Assembly (NCBI RefSeq): GCF_000060345.1
Contig: NC_008571.1
Span: 1,364,001 to 1,428,000, forward strand
DNA: 64,000 nucleotides
Direction: 5' to 3'
From: Christiangramia forsetii KT0803
GTDB lineage: Bacteria > Bacteroidota > Bacteroidia > Flavobacteriales > Flavobacteriaceae
Both the position numbers and the translations under genes were made by a program. Every line of letters starts with the position of its first letter. The stretch's first letter is position 1. Shown here piece by piece: positions 1 through 7,672 of this stretch. Below the pieces are notes generated by a model that was not told where the DNA came from, did no database searches, and was given only the letters and a program-made list of their open reading frames with translations.

Positions 1-1695
1 ACTTCAGAAAATTTGAGTGGCACTACTAATATTTGGGGAACATCCCAACTTTCAAGTACCGAAGATGCTCTGGGATACGGAGTATACCAATCATTTTCCG
101 GACAACTTAATAAGCTTAGTTACTATGTAAGCGGAAGTATAGAACATACCGGGAATAAATACGATGCGGAGGGCACACCATTACTACCCACCTATGGGTT
201 TGATAATACCGATATTTACAGTACGTATGGTAAACTGGAATATCTCCTTTCTTCTAATCAAAAAATAACTCTTAACGGGAATCTTTATAAATCCCTTCAG
301 GATTCTCCCTTTATTCCAGTTCTTGCAAATATTCAGGTGTTTAATGAAGAAGGAGACTACTCGTTGGAACCCGGTCATGGTATCGAAGGATCAATTCCTG
401 GACAGAAGCCAACTGGTTCCGAATTGGTAAATGGGAGGTTAAAATATAATCTAAATAATATTTTCTCCGGTACTACAGATTTTGAAACTGATCTATATTA
501 TTCCAAAGCCAAAAGTATTTTCTTTTATTCCGATAAATTCGAAGGAGGAGGGCAATCCGTGATCAATTCAGAAAAGTATGGCTTAAGACCTAATTTTAAT
601 ACTCAGTTCAGCCCGTCTGGCGATATGAATATATCTCTGATCTATGGACTGGATCTTTTACGAGATAAGACTAATCAGGGGCTGTTGGATGGAAGGCTCT
701 GGGTTCCAAATATTGAACTTATGGGTGTAGCACCGTATTTACAAACCACTTTAAAACTAGATAAAAAATGGACGCTTAAAGCTGGATTACGATACGATGA
801 TTTGAAAATGGATATTGCCAATTATAATACACTTCCCTATTCACCTAAAGGAGATGGTAACTTTAATCCTTCGGTCTCCGTTCAGGGCGGAGAGCTAGCG
901 TTCGATAATCTGGCATTTAATATGGGAGTCCGGTATATTGAACATCAGGAATTCATTCCCTACATTAGCTATTCCCAGGGTTTCTCCATAGCTGATTTAG
1001 GTTCCATTTTAAGATCTGCAAGAGCTGAAAGTATAGACAACATTCAACTGGAGCCCGCGGTTACCAATAACTATGAATTCGGGTTTATTTCAAAATTTAA
1101 TAATCTTCGTTTAGAGGCGGTAGGATATTACAGCACCTCTAATTTAGGTACTGGTGTTGTATTTAGTGATGAACTAAACTCGTTTATACCTTCTGAACAA
1201 CCTCAGAAAATATTCGGTGGAGAGGTAGCAATAGATTATGCTCTCCCAAGCAATAAACTACTTATTGGGACTTCTTATTCGTATGTGGAAGGGCTTAAAA
1301 ACCCAAACGATGATGAAAATAATTTAAGTTATGTTGGTGGTGATGTCATTTCTGCTCCAAAATTAACGGCCTATGTTACCTGGAAGCCAACAGAACAGTT
1401 TAATACTTCATTGAATGTTATGAGTTTAGGAGATCGAAACAGGTTTTCTCCTTTTCAGGATGGGGAAGGAAATTATGCTTTTAGGCATACGGAATTTCCT
1501 GTAAATGGATATACCCTGGTAAATCTAACGGCCACCTACCAAATTAAGAGTAATATTGATGTTTTCTTGGGTATCAATAACCTTCTTAACGAGTATTATT
1601 TACCGGCAAGATCTCAATGGGCGGCGCCATTAAGGTCTTTTACTACAGCTGGGGAGGGAGCGAATGCCCGTCTTGGTGTAACTTATAATTTTTAA
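1..1695 (+). CDS. TonB-dependent siderophore receptor, C-terminal part
   Basis: The frame is open from the first base, so the gene begins before the window and only about 565 residues of the outer-membrane barrel are present. The sequence is a run of alternating amphipathic strands, with the end region reading LFLGINNLLNEYY-like (seen as VFLGINNLLNEYYLPA) and closing on a terminal Phe (GVTYNF), both usual in TonB-dependent receptors. The N-terminal plug and TonB box are not in view. The mid-barrel segment with YISYSQGFSIADLG is typical of ferric-siderophore receptors of the FhuA/FepA type. A PepSY membrane protein follows, a common partner in ferric-siderophore uptake. The substrate cannot be named from this part. 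Confidence 0.88.
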   Translation, partial: TSENLSGTTNIWGTSQLSSTEDALGYGVYQSFSGQLNKLSYYVSGSIEHTGNKYDAEGTPLLPTYGFDNTDIYSTYGKLEYLLSSNQKITLNGNLYKSLQDSPFIPVLANIQVFNEEGDYSLEPGHGIEGSIPGQKPTGSELVNGRLKYNLNNIFSGTTDFETDLYYSKAKSIFFYSDKFEGGGQSVINSEKYGLRPNFNTQFSPSGDMNISLIYGLDLLRDKTNQGLLDGRLWVPNIELMGVAPYLQTTLKLDKKWTLKAGLRYDDLKMDIANYNTLPYSPKGDGNFNPSVSVQGGELAFDNLAFNMGVRYIEHQEFIPYISYSQGFSIADLGSILRSARAESIDNIQLEPAVTNNYEFGFISKFNNLRLEAVGYYSTSNLGTGVVFSDELNSFIPSEQPQKIFGGEVAIDYALPSNKLLIGTSYSYVEGLKNPNDDENNLSYVGGDVISAPKLTAYVTWKPTEQFNTSLNVMSLGDRNRFSPFQDGEGNYAFRHTEFPVNGYTLVNLTATYQIKSNIDVFLGINNLLNEYYLPARSQWAAPLRSFTTAGEGANARLGVTYNF

Positions 1696-1702
1696 AAGGG
1701 GT

Positions 1703-1749
1703 GGTAGTCGTTATTAAGAATTGATATTCAGAAGTAACGACTACCATTT
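1703..1749 (+). terminator. Hairpin terminator after the TonB receptor
   Basis: Perfect 11-bp inverted arms GGTAGTCGTTA (1703-1713) and TAACGACTACC (1735-1745) with a 21-nt loop, followed by ATTTT, start 7 bases after the receptor stop codon. The short T run makes it a moderate intrinsic terminator, or a stabilising 3' hairpin ahead of the next gene. Confidence 0.6.
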
Positions 1750-1767
1750 TACACTAAAATTTATTGC

Positions 1768-2835
1768 TTGAAAGCATTTTCAAACATAGTTAAGAAAGTA
1801 CATCTTTTTTTAGGAATAACATGTGGGGTTTTGGCATCCATTTCAGGTCTTACTGGTTCCATGTATGTATGGCAGCCGGAAATAACGTCGGCCTTAAATC
1901 AACGCTTACTACAAACGGAATCCACTAATACTCTTTCGGAAAAGACATTATTAAAAACTACCTCAGAACTTTATAGGAGTCAGAAAGATACTATAGCAAA
2001 GATACTCCTACCTTATCGAGAGCAGGAGACGGTTTCCATTCTTTATAAGAATGGTCAAACCCTTTATTATCATCCGGAGACGGGAGTACCTTTAGGAAAA
2101 AAATCAGCTTCCATAAAATTTTTTGAAGATTTACTGAAGATCCATCGAACTCTTGGAATTCCAAAGATTGGCAAATACATTGTGGGTGGTAGTGCCATTA
2201 TATTTTGCTTATTTCTTCTTACCTCCGGTTTATTTCTATGGTGGAAAAAGTATAAATCAAATTTTAAAAAGGGAGTCAAAATTAAATGGAAACGAAATAA
2301 AAAAAGATTTAACTACGATGTACATAAGTCACTTGGAATAATTTTTTTCCTTCCTTTGGTTGTAATGGCTCTTTCTGGTGGATATTTTACTTACCACAGC
2401 TACTATAAGGACGGTTTAAAGTTAATGGATAGTTTTATGGGTAATATAGAACCTAAAAAAGAGATCCTAGTAGATACCAAGTTTAATATATTACATTTAT
2501 TGAAGACTCCAGACAACCAATATGCACTCCGGGCAATTTATTTTCCACAAGACGGAAATGAAGAGTATCGATTTAGATATATTAAAAACCGATTTATAAA
2601 ACCGGGTCTTAGAAAAACCAAGGAATTAAAAGTAAATCAAAATGGTAAAGTTAATTATGTAACCTCTTTTGACAGTGATCCCATTAGTGAAAAAATAGCA
2701 GCACAATTTTATCTGATCCATATTGGAGAAATGGCAGGCATGCTGGGGAGAATTTTTGTTTTTATTTCCGGGTTTGTTCCCTTAATATTATTTATTACTG
2801 GTCTCAGATTTTATTATTTTAGAACGGTAAGATAA
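1768..2835 (+). CDS. PepSY-associated TM helix membrane protein
   Basis: A 355-residue inner-membrane protein of the PepSY_TM (iron-regulated membrane protein) family. The first helix is at about residues 12-33, with the characteristic W-P-E segment (MYVWQPEI) just after it, a second helix lies near 140-160 (GGSAIIFCLFLLTSGLFLWW), a third near 190-210 and a fourth at the C-terminus. A His sits before helix 2 (KIHRTLGI), as in members thought to carry heme or act in ferric-siderophore reduction. The start used is a TTG at 1768; no ATG in frame nearby gives the full first helix. It lies 72 bases after the siderophore receptor, so the two likely form an iron-uptake unit. The reductase role is inferred from the family. 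Confidence 0.8.
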   Translation: MKAFSNIVKKVHLFLGITCGVLASISGLTGSMYVWQPEITSALNQRLLQTESTNTLSEKTLLKTTSELYRSQKDTIAKILLPYREQETVSILYKNGQTLYYHPETGVPLGKKSASIKFFEDLLKIHRTLGIPKIGKYIVGGSAIIFCLFLLTSGLFLWWKKYKSNFKKGVKIKWKRNKKRFNYDVHKSLGIIFFLPLVVMALSGGYFTYHSYYKDGLKLMDSFMGNIEPKKEILVDTKFNILHLLKTPDNQYALRAIYFPQDGNEEYRFRYIKNRFIKPGLRKTKELKVNQNGKVNYVTSFDSDPISEKIAAQFYLIHIGEMAGMLGRIFVFISGFVPLILFITGLRFYYFRTVR

Positions 2836-2947
2836 CGTCGAAAAGTGTTTAGTTTGATTTTTTTTAAACTCTTTATTTTCGAATAAATTTTGATTTAAAG
2901 ATCATATTAAAATGAGTAAGGTTCTAAAATAGGGAACCCTAAGAATT

Positions 2948-3254
2948 AAACTACGAACTGAAAAAGCCAAACTTGCAATTGAATGGCTATATATTTGTTT
3001 TGCCTGTTATACCGGGCTTGCCTATTTATTTAAAGGAAATCGCTAAAGAAGTAAAAATCAGAAACAATTTAGGCTTTCATACTGCTAGAGATACTTTTGG
3101 TGCTACAGTAACCTTGGCCAATGGCGTACCTATAGAAACAGTTTCCAAGTTGCTAGGACCTCATAAAATTTCCACTACCCAGATTTATGCCCAGGTAATT
3201 GATTCCAAAATATCCTCAGATATTGATAATTTGAAGCAAAGGTTGAATGATTAA
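2948..3254 (+). pseudogene. Tyrosine recombinase remnant (frameshift and deletion)
   Basis: Two pieces of a Bacteroidota-type phage integrase are readable in different frames. The first (about 2948-3035) reads EKAKLAIEWLYICFACYTGLAY, which is the box I region of CTn-type integrases. The second, in another frame from about 3030 to the stop at 3254, gives LGFHTARDTFGATVTLANG and then LLGPHKISTTQIYAQV, which is box II with H-x-x-R and the catalytic Tyr. The sequence between the boxes is missing, and the LGH motif is altered to LGPH. No start codon or N-terminal domain is present. This is a decayed recombinase, probably left by an older mobile element at the edge of the metal island. Confidence 0.8.
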
Positions 3255-3287
3255 AAGAAATATATGGTTGCTCACAATTATAACCAA

Positions 3288-3318
3288 AAAGACCTCTTGA
3301 AGTTTCAAGAGATCTGTT
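3288..3318 (-). terminator. Terminator of the small lipoprotein gene
   Basis: The arms AGACCTCTTGAA (3290-3301) and TTCAAGAGATCT (3304-3315) pair with one mismatch around a 2-nt centre. On the minus strand the stem is followed by TTTTT, as expected for an intrinsic terminator 13 bases beyond the lipoprotein stop. Confidence 0.7.
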
Positions 3319-3330
3319 TAAAAAAGCAAA

Positions 3331-3780
3331 TTAATTTCCTTCACTCAAAGAAAAGCTTCCATCACCTTTAAAATTGGTTAACGTGATAGTTACAGACCAT
3401 ATTCCTGGTGTTCCAGTTTGAGTAACACCTGTAAATGAATCTGGCTCAGATGCACCCGACAAAGACCGGTCAAGAACAGAATTATTGTTGGCGTCCCTAA
3501 CAACCATTCTAAAAGAACCATTGGCAGTAGCGGTGATATCGGCATTATAATCTGCCGTAGGTTCAGAATTATTCCAGGTAAAGGTTCTGGTAGTAGATCC
3601 TCCATTGCCGGTAAAATCTCCATCAATGTCACCATCAAAATCACTGGTGTCATCAAATAATACAGAATTGTTGACACTAACTTCAGCGACTACCAGATCT
3701 TCCTGGTCATCATTATTTGAACAACCAATAAAAAGGGTTGTTAAAAATAGAATAGGAATTACAAATTTCATTGATTTCAT
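3331..3780 (-). CDS. Small secreted lipoprotein of unknown function
   Basis: A 149-residue protein with a lipoprotein signal peptide: charged start MKSMK, hydrophobic stretch VIPILFLTTLF, and lipobox IGC with the Cys at about residue 20, followed by SNNDDQED, an acidic tether usual in Bacteroidota lipoproteins. The remainder is rich in Asp, Gly, Ser and Thr with a DFDGDIDGDFTGNGG stretch and looks like a small beta-sandwich exposed at the cell surface. I recognise no family. It stands alone, with its own terminator, convergent to the integrase remnant. A second Met three codons in could also be the start. Confidence 0.65.
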   Translation of the reverse strand: MKSMKFVIPILFLTTLFIGCSNNDDQEDLVVAEVSVNNSVLFDDTSDFDGDIDGDFTGNGGSTTRTFTWNNSEPTADYNADITATANGSFRMVVRDANNNSVLDRSLSGASEPDSFTGVTQTGTPGIWSVTITLTNFKGDGSFSLSEGN

Positions 3781-4095
3781 GGGATTGGATTTATTAGGTT
3801 CCCTTCAAAAATACAGGAATTTTGTAATTTCATCCTAGCAAAGTTTATAGACGATATTAAAATCCAGTTCTTTATGTAAATTCTAGAGGAGTAATTTTAA
3901 AAAATCGCTATTTAAAAGTTTTCATGATCATATATCAAACAGCGCTTTATAAAGTGAGTTTGTAAAATTTCTTGTGTGCATGTGATGGTTGCCTTGAAGG
4001 AATCTTCTTCTTCTTCTTCTTCTATACCTAAAAAATGTAGGGGCTGTAAAAAGAGTCTACCATTAATTATATTTCTATAGGTTAGCTATAAATTG
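3781..4095. other. Noncoding gap with a TTC microsatellite
   Basis: No coding frame is convincing here. The only structure seen is a short trinucleotide repeat of TTC, about seven units at 4003-4023. The promoter of the lipoprotein gene should lie near 3790-3850, but no clear TAnnTTTG box was found. Confidence 0.5.
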
Positions 4096-4569
4096 CTAAA
4101 AAATCCAGATGATATTTATTTTCCAATGACTGGGTAAATCGTCATCTTCCTCGTCCTGAACAATTCCTTTAAGTTTCATCTTTCCAGGTTTTAGTTCTGA
4201 TACCAGATCGCCAGAAAGACTGTAAGTTTCAGTTTCAGTATGGAGTTGAAAATTATTATTCTTCTCAATTAATTTTCCCTCTATGACTACTTCAGCTTTT
4301 TTGGCGGAAAAACCATTTTTCTTGACTTCCTCCTGGATTTGTTTAAGACTTAAACTATTATTTTCCGAAAGTTCAAGATAAGCTTTACCATCATTTAAAC
4401 TCACCCTTACCTTTTCCAGCCCATCCATTTTTTTAAGCCCGCGTTCAAGGCCATAGGCACAAGGTGCACAATCCATTCCAAAAACTTCCTGATCTACTTT
4501 GGTGATTTGGGCATCGGAACTTATGGTCCCAAACACTGCCACTACCATAATTAATGCTATTCTTTTCAT
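4096..4569 (-). CDS. Secreted heavy-metal-associated (HMA) domain protein
   Basis: A 157-residue exported protein. The signal peptide MKRIALIMVVAVFGTISSDAQ is followed by an HMA fold at about residues 24-95 with the metal motif GMDCAPC (M-x-C-x-x-C), the ligand pair for Cu(I), Hg(II) or Zn(II). The C-terminal 60 residues form a small beta-rich tail ending KINIIWIF, of unknown role. It is last in an operon after the outer-membrane barrel (41 bases upstream) and the MerT-like protein. A periplasmic metal chaperone or scavenger is likely; which metal it serves is not shown by the sequence. Confidence 0.8.
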   Translation of the reverse strand: MKRIALIMVVAVFGTISSDAQITKVDQEVFGMDCAPCAYGLERGLKKMDGLEKVRVSLNDGKAYLELSENNSLSLKQIQEEVKKNGFSAKKAEVVIEGKLIEKNNNFQLHTETETYSLSGDLVSELKPGKMKLKGIVQDEEDDDLPSHWKINIIWIF

Positions 4570-4610
4570 TTTACTCTTTTTTTATGTTTAAAATTCTCCT
4601 TTAATATCCG

Positions 4611-5450
4611 TTATAGCCAATAACTTATGTTCAATGATACCCGGTACTTTTCACGGGGCGTATTCGGTATTAGATCCTGAACCACCGGGAACAATGCCCC
4701 GAAGGAAATTCCCCAGGGCCCGGCAAGTCCTAAAATAGAAGGACCAACCAATACTTTTTTACTTCGTTCATCCGTAGAAAAAAATTGTCCGTTAACTTTA
4801 TTATCTCCGGGAAATTCGGCCAATGATTCTACAAATATCCGCCAGTCAGGTTTAGGGTAATCCCCCATAAAGATATTGGGACGATAACCTATCACCATGC
4901 TTGCATAGGGTAAATCGCCTAATTGCTGGTTGTCCTTTTCAAAATAATATTGGTAACCGCCACCTAACCAGGCGTACCACGTACGTGAGGCATATCCCGT
5001 AGAAATGGCGCCATGAATAGAGTTCCCTACATTTACCTGTCCGCGAACATCCTCAGTAGGGGCAGATACCCCTAAAATTGCTGTGGATTCAAACCTCTTT
5101 CCTACCCCAAAAGCATTTGAAAAAAAACGATACCACAAAGCAGCCTCGATATCTCCATTGGAAGGCATCATACTATTTCCACGCGTTCGTGGAGCATTTT
5201 CCAGACGCTCAATCACAGTAGGAGTGGTAAAAGTAACCTGTAAATCTTCCGTAATGCCATAGAAAAATGTATACCGAAGCATATAAGAGGCTTCGTCTTC
5301 GGTCGCTATGCTCATTCCGGCAGCGTTCATGTTTATACCGCCTTTCGCCAGGGTGGGCGTCTGCAAACCATAAATAGGGCCATGTCCCTGGGCTTTTACT
5401 TGATACAGTGTCAATAATCCTATACCCAGGATCAAAAAATATTTTTTCAT
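4611..5450 (-). CDS. Outer-membrane beta-barrel protein of a metal operon
   Basis: A 279-residue protein with signal peptide MKKYFLILGIGLLTLYQVKAQ, then short amphipathic strands typical of a small outer-membrane barrel, ending SLNISYWL. It resembles the transporter-like or phenol-degradation MetA-type barrel group that occurs beside metal genes in Bacteroidota. The segment GPIYGLQTPTLAKGGINMN near the N-terminus is characteristic of that group. It lies between a MerT-like inner-membrane protein (10 bases upstream) and an HMA protein, so a role in metal movement across the outer membrane is plausible but inferred. Confidence 0.7.
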   Translation of the reverse strand: MKKYFLILGIGLLTLYQVKAQGHGPIYGLQTPTLAKGGINMNAAGMSIATEDEASYMLRYTFFYGITEDLQVTFTTPTVIERLENAPRTRGNSMMPSNGDIEAALWYRFFSNAFGVGKRFESTAILGVSAPTEDVRGQVNVGNSIHGAISTGYASRTWYAWLGGGYQYYFEKDNQQLGDLPYASMVIGYRPNIFMGDYPKPDWRIFVESLAEFPGDNKVNGQFFSTDERSKKVLVGPSILGLAGPWGISFGALFPVVQDLIPNTPREKYRVSLNISYWL

Positions 5451-5460
5451 TTTAATTATA

Positions 5461-5859
5461 TTATAATTCTAAAAATTTTTGAATGGGAAAAAGTAAATAG
5501 GCTGCAAAAAGTCCAAAAAGATATAACACAAAGGAAAACCATAAGATCCCTTTGCTCCATTTAGCTGCTGTATCACAGGCCGTTTCATTTCCGTCTTCAT
5601 CTATTTCACAGCTCTGCTGCCGTTTTCTTCCGTAGAACAACCAGAAGTTAAAGCCTATCATAATCCCGGCAATCAAAAAAGTCCAGCTTTTATAGCGGCT
5701 CAGGCTAAACAACCAGGGAATATCTGAAGCCAGGCCGGCCACCACAGCTCCCATTCCTAGAGCTACCAATAATGATGGTAACGCGCAACATAAGAGTGTG
5801 GAAACGGAGGTGAATAGCGATCCTATACTTACAAAATCTTCTTTTATTTTGGCAAACAT
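5461..5859 (-). CDS. MerT-like inner-membrane metal transport protein
   Basis: About 132 residues from the ATG at 5859; an in-frame TTG at 5877 would add six residues. Three membrane segments are seen: STLLCCALPSLLVALGMGAVVAGL, the one around WTFLIAGIMIGFNFWLFY, and GILWFSFVLYLFGLFAAYLLF. A vicinal Cys pair (LLCCALP) sits in the first helix, as in MerT, and two further Cys (SCEIDEDGNETAC) lie in the loop, matching MerT's second cysteine pair. It is first in a three-gene operon with the barrel and the HMA protein, an arrangement like MerT plus MerP. Mercury is the family substrate, but copper is possible given the neighbours. Confidence 0.72.
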   Translation of the reverse strand: MFAKIKEDFVSIGSLFTSVSTLLCCALPSLLVALGMGAVVAGLASDIPWLFSLSRYKSWTFLIAGIMIGFNFWLFYGRKRQQSCEIDEDGNETACDTAAKWSKGILWFSFVLYLFGLFAAYLLFPIQKFLEL

Positions 5860-5882
5860 CTTTATTTTTTTAAACAAGGGAT

Positions 5883-5916
5883 TAAATGTACACCGGAAGC
5901 CCGGGTGGTATCCAAA
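5883..5916 (-). promoter_or_regulatory. Promoter of the MerT-like operon with C-rich spacer motif
   Basis: On the minus strand a -33 box TTTG (5913-5916) and a -7 box TACATTTA (5883-5890, against TAnnTTTG) are separated by exactly 22 bases. The spacer contains ACCACCC followed by TTCC. The same layout, spacing and ACCnCCC block stand before the thioredoxin-like gene and the CsoR-like gene, which suggests a shared operator. Confidence 0.55.
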
Positions 5917-5995
5917 CTTCTAGAGGCTTTTTTTTTTAGGTGGTTGTGGATGAGAGATTGGATAGTATTTTTCCCTACTTTATAATCCCGTTTAT

Positions 5996-6027
5996 AAAAA
6001 AGGAGCAACTTTTTAGCCGCTCCTTTT
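5996..6027 (-). terminator. Terminator after the copper-storage gene
   Basis: AAAAGGAGC (5998-6006) pairs with GCTCCTTTT (6019-6027) around a 12-nt loop, and on the minus strand the stem runs into a T run. It follows the Csp-like gene by about 20 bases. Confidence 0.8.
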
Positions 6028-6048
6028 AAAAAAAATTTCACATTTTTT

Positions 6049-6375
6049 TTAAGCTGCCATTTCTTTACAGCTTTCGGCACAGGTTCGACATTTTTCTGCG
6101 CATTGCTGGCAAACTTCACTGTCAAACTTTGCACATTCATCAGCACAGGCTTTACATAAGTCGGCACAAATTCCGCAAACACGTTTTGAGTAATCAGACT
6201 GGCTGGCTAATAGCTGGACGCACGCACTGCATAAAGCAATACAATCCAGACAAAATTTGTGGCATTGTTTCATGTCGGGTTCCCCCAAATGTTGGTCAAG
6301 GCAAATTCTCGCCGCAGTAATGCAGGCGTTGCAATCATCGATACATTTTTGCATTTCTGAACTTAATGGTTTCAT
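6049..6375 (-). CDS. csp: Four-helix-bundle copper-storage protein (Csp/DUF326)
   Basis: A 108-residue, cysteine-rich helical protein with repeated CxxxC and CxxC spacings (CIDDCNACITAARIC, CHKFCLDCIALCSAC, CGICADLCKACADEC, CQQCAEKCRTCAESC). This is the pattern of the cytosolic Csp copper-storage family (DUF326), in which a four-helix bundle binds many Cu(I) ions inside its core. No signal peptide is visible, so it is probably the cytosolic form. It has its own terminator and an upstream C-rich region (6456-6485) resembling, more weakly, the operator-like motif of its neighbours. The family assignment is strong; copper storage as function follows from characterised homologues. Confidence 0.88.
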   Translation of the reverse strand: MKPLSSEMQKCIDDCNACITAARICLDQHLGEPDMKQCHKFCLDCIALCSACVQLLASQSDYSKRVCGICADLCKACADECAKFDSEVCQQCAEKCRTCAESCKEMAA

Positions 6376-6449
6376 AATTTAAATGGTTTTAGTTACTTTC
6401 TGATTTGCTCGGAAATCAGAAATAAAAGATTAAGAGCCGAACCTCTTTT

Positions 6450-6485
6450 CAAATATCGACTCATAGCCCGGGGGGCAGGCAAGCC
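6450..6485 (-). promoter_or_regulatory. Possible promoter/operator of the csp gene
   Basis: On the minus strand a C-tract with CCCCCCGGG lies upstream of TATTTG (-7-like, 6450-6455), with a TTG at 6480-6482. Spacing is 24 rather than 22 bases and the match to the three neighbouring promoters is partial, so membership in the same regulon is uncertain. Confidence 0.3.
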
Positions 6486-6522
6486 GATTAATAAAGATTT
6501 AACATTTTAATTTGATTAAAAA

Positions 6523-6549
6523 AAAGGCAGCCAAAAATGGCTGCCATAA
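6523..6549 (-). terminator. Terminator of the thioredoxin-like gene
   Basis: GGCAGCC (6526-6532) and GGCTGCC (6539-6545) form a 7-bp GC stem with a 6-nt loop; on the minus strand a run of eight or more T follows. Confidence 0.85.
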
Positions 6550-6585
6550 AAAGTTTCAGATTTTAATTTCAGTACGATGGTTTTG

Positions 6586-6858
6586 CTAACTGGCTTTTCC
6601 TATTCCTGCTTCGATAAGTTTTTCTTTGCTTATACCATTGTTTGTACAGCACTCAAGCAATTTTCCATCAACCGCCACCGAGGGAATTCTCTTTACACCG
6701 TACTCCTGCACTTTGTCTATACAGGTTTTATCCTCACATTGTTCCACCAGGTTATAGGTGGTAATCTCGCAACTATCGCAGGACATCTCTTTCACCATTT
6801 TTACAACCGGATCACAAACCGGACAATTTGCCGTAAATATTTCTATTTGTCTTTTCAT
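6586..6858 (-). CDS. Small thioredoxin-fold protein of a metal cluster
   Basis: A 90-residue cytosolic protein that fits a minimal thioredoxin/glutaredoxin fold: strand QIEIFTANCPVCDPVV with a CxxC active-site motif, and the cis-Pro segment VKRIPSVAVDGKLLE. Extra cysteines are present (SCDSCEITTYN, EDKTCID, LECCTNNG), including a vicinal CC near the C-terminus, which is unusual and suggests metal or thiol exchange. Proteins of this type are found in mercury and arsenic operons of Bacteroidota. It has its own promoter with the ACCACCCC spacer motif and its own terminator, so it is a single-gene unit probably controlled by the CsoR-like protein. Confidence 0.75.
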   Translation of the reverse strand: MKRQIEIFTANCPVCDPVVKMVKEMSCDSCEITTYNLVEQCEDKTCIDKVQEYGVKRIPSVAVDGKLLECCTNNGISKEKLIEAGIGKAS

Positions 6859-6913
6859 TTTTTTTTGAATTTAAATTAACAATCAGTTTTATCCTTCTTA
6901 TTAAAGAACAATC

Positions 6914-6947
6914 CAAAGATAAGAGCGGAACCGGGGTGGTCTCCAAA
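6914..6947 (-). promoter_or_regulatory. Promoter of the thioredoxin-like gene with C-rich spacer motif
   Basis: On the minus strand TTTG (6944-6947) and a perfect TAnnTTTG box TATCTTTG (6914-6921) are separated by 22 bases. The spacer contains ACCACCCCGG and TTCCG, matching the spacers before the MerT-like and CsoR-like genes. Confidence 0.65.
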
Positions 6948-7015
6948 TAAAAAACCTGCTTTTTTACGACAGATTTTTATTAGTATTAAAATTAAATGGA
7001 AAATTTTTGAATGTT

Positions 7016-7390
7016 TTACTCTGATCTATTTTCGGAAATGTAAGATTCCAGCCTTCGTTTAAGTTCATCAATCTCCTTCATTTTATCGGTAAGGCTGTTA
7101 AGCTCAAGGTCGGGAAATTGTTTGCGAATAAATTCAATTCGCTCTTCATTACCGCAATTACCGGGACAGGCTTCCACAGTTTCTGAAATTGTGATCGCCA
7201 GCGCTTTGCGGTACACTTCATCTAAAAGAAGAAAATGCGCCTTATCAAGTCCTTTTTGCGCCGCTTTGAACTGGATCAGAATCTTTTCTGGATCTTTATT
7301 TTCATCCAGCATTTTTATAAGTCCGTTAAGCTGGCCGCTGATGCTCTGCAAGCGAGTTTTTATATCTTTACTTAGATCTCTAGGAATCAT
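7016..7390 (-). CDS. CsoR/RcnR-family (DUF156) metal-sensing repressor
   Basis: About 124 residues from the ATG at 7390. The N-terminal half carries the DUF156 signature: RLQSISGQLNGLIKMLDENKDPEKILIQFKAAQKGLDKAHFLLL, a helical DNA-binding and metal-sensing bundle with no HTH. CsoR proteins of this family repress copper-resistance genes by binding C/G-rich dyads. The canonical C-H-C ligand set is not obvious; candidates are His in KAHFLL and the two Cys in EACPGNCG, which would be a variant site. The C-terminus adds a coiled-coil-like tail (LTDKMKEIDELKRRLES). Its own promoter bears the shared C-rich motif, consistent with autoregulation. The metal sensed (Cu or Hg) is not determined. Confidence 0.8.
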   Translation of the reverse strand: MIPRDLSKDIKTRLQSISGQLNGLIKMLDENKDPEKILIQFKAAQKGLDKAHFLLLDEVYRKALAITISETVEACPGNCGNEERIEFIRKQFPDLELNSLTDKMKEIDELKRRLESYISENRSE

Positions 7391-7404
7391 ACTTTTAATT
7401 TTCA

Positions 7405-7438
7405 GCAAGATACATCTGGAGTGGGGGAGGTCACCAAA
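7405..7438 (-). promoter_or_regulatory. Promoter of the CsoR-like gene with C-rich spacer motif
   Basis: On the minus strand TTTG (7435-7438) and TATCTTGC (7405-7412) are 22 bases apart, with ACCTCCCCC and TCC in the spacer. It sits in the 43-base gap between the GDCCVxC gene and the CsoR-like start, so this gene is not simply the tail of the mercury operon. Confidence 0.55.
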
Positions 7439-7452
7439 AATATTTTAAATTT

Positions 7453-7659
7453 TTAGCAGCAATTTGTTCCTTCCTGAATGGGTGGACAGGCAACATTACC
7501 ATAAGAACAATAAACACAGCAATCACCTTCTTTTGGTTTTAATAAATGCTTACAATTATCACATTGGTAAAAAAACTGACAGGCTGTTGTGGGCATTTCC
7601 TCTTCTTTTGTGTGTCCGCAACCAGGACATTTAATGGTAGAAACTAGTTCTATTTCCAT
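7453..7659 (-). CDS. GDCCVxC-motif small metal-binding protein
   Basis: A 68-residue cytosolic protein with ten cysteines arranged as CPGCGH, CQFFYQCDNC, GDCCVYCSYG and a terminal NCC. The central motif defines the GDCCVxC family, whose genes sit at the ends of mercury operons in Bacteroidota and Proteobacteria. A role in binding or delivering Hg(II) or another thiophilic metal is likely by association; no enzyme activity is evident. It follows the FAD disulfide reductase by 13 bases in the mercury operon. Confidence 0.85.
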   Translation of the reverse strand: MEIELVSTIKCPGCGHTKEEEMPTTACQFFYQCDNCKHLLKPKEGDCCVYCSYGNVACPPIQEGTNCC

Positions 7660-7672
7660 AATCTATTTGTTT

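Noticed and set aside
4003-4023. TTC repeat as a possible phase-variation tract
   Set aside because: It lies outside any gene and has no promoter boxes around it, so a switch role is unsupported.
5862-6182. 106-residue minus-strand frame overlapping the csp gene
   Set aside because: It runs through the csp gene in another frame and across its terminator, with no domain signature.
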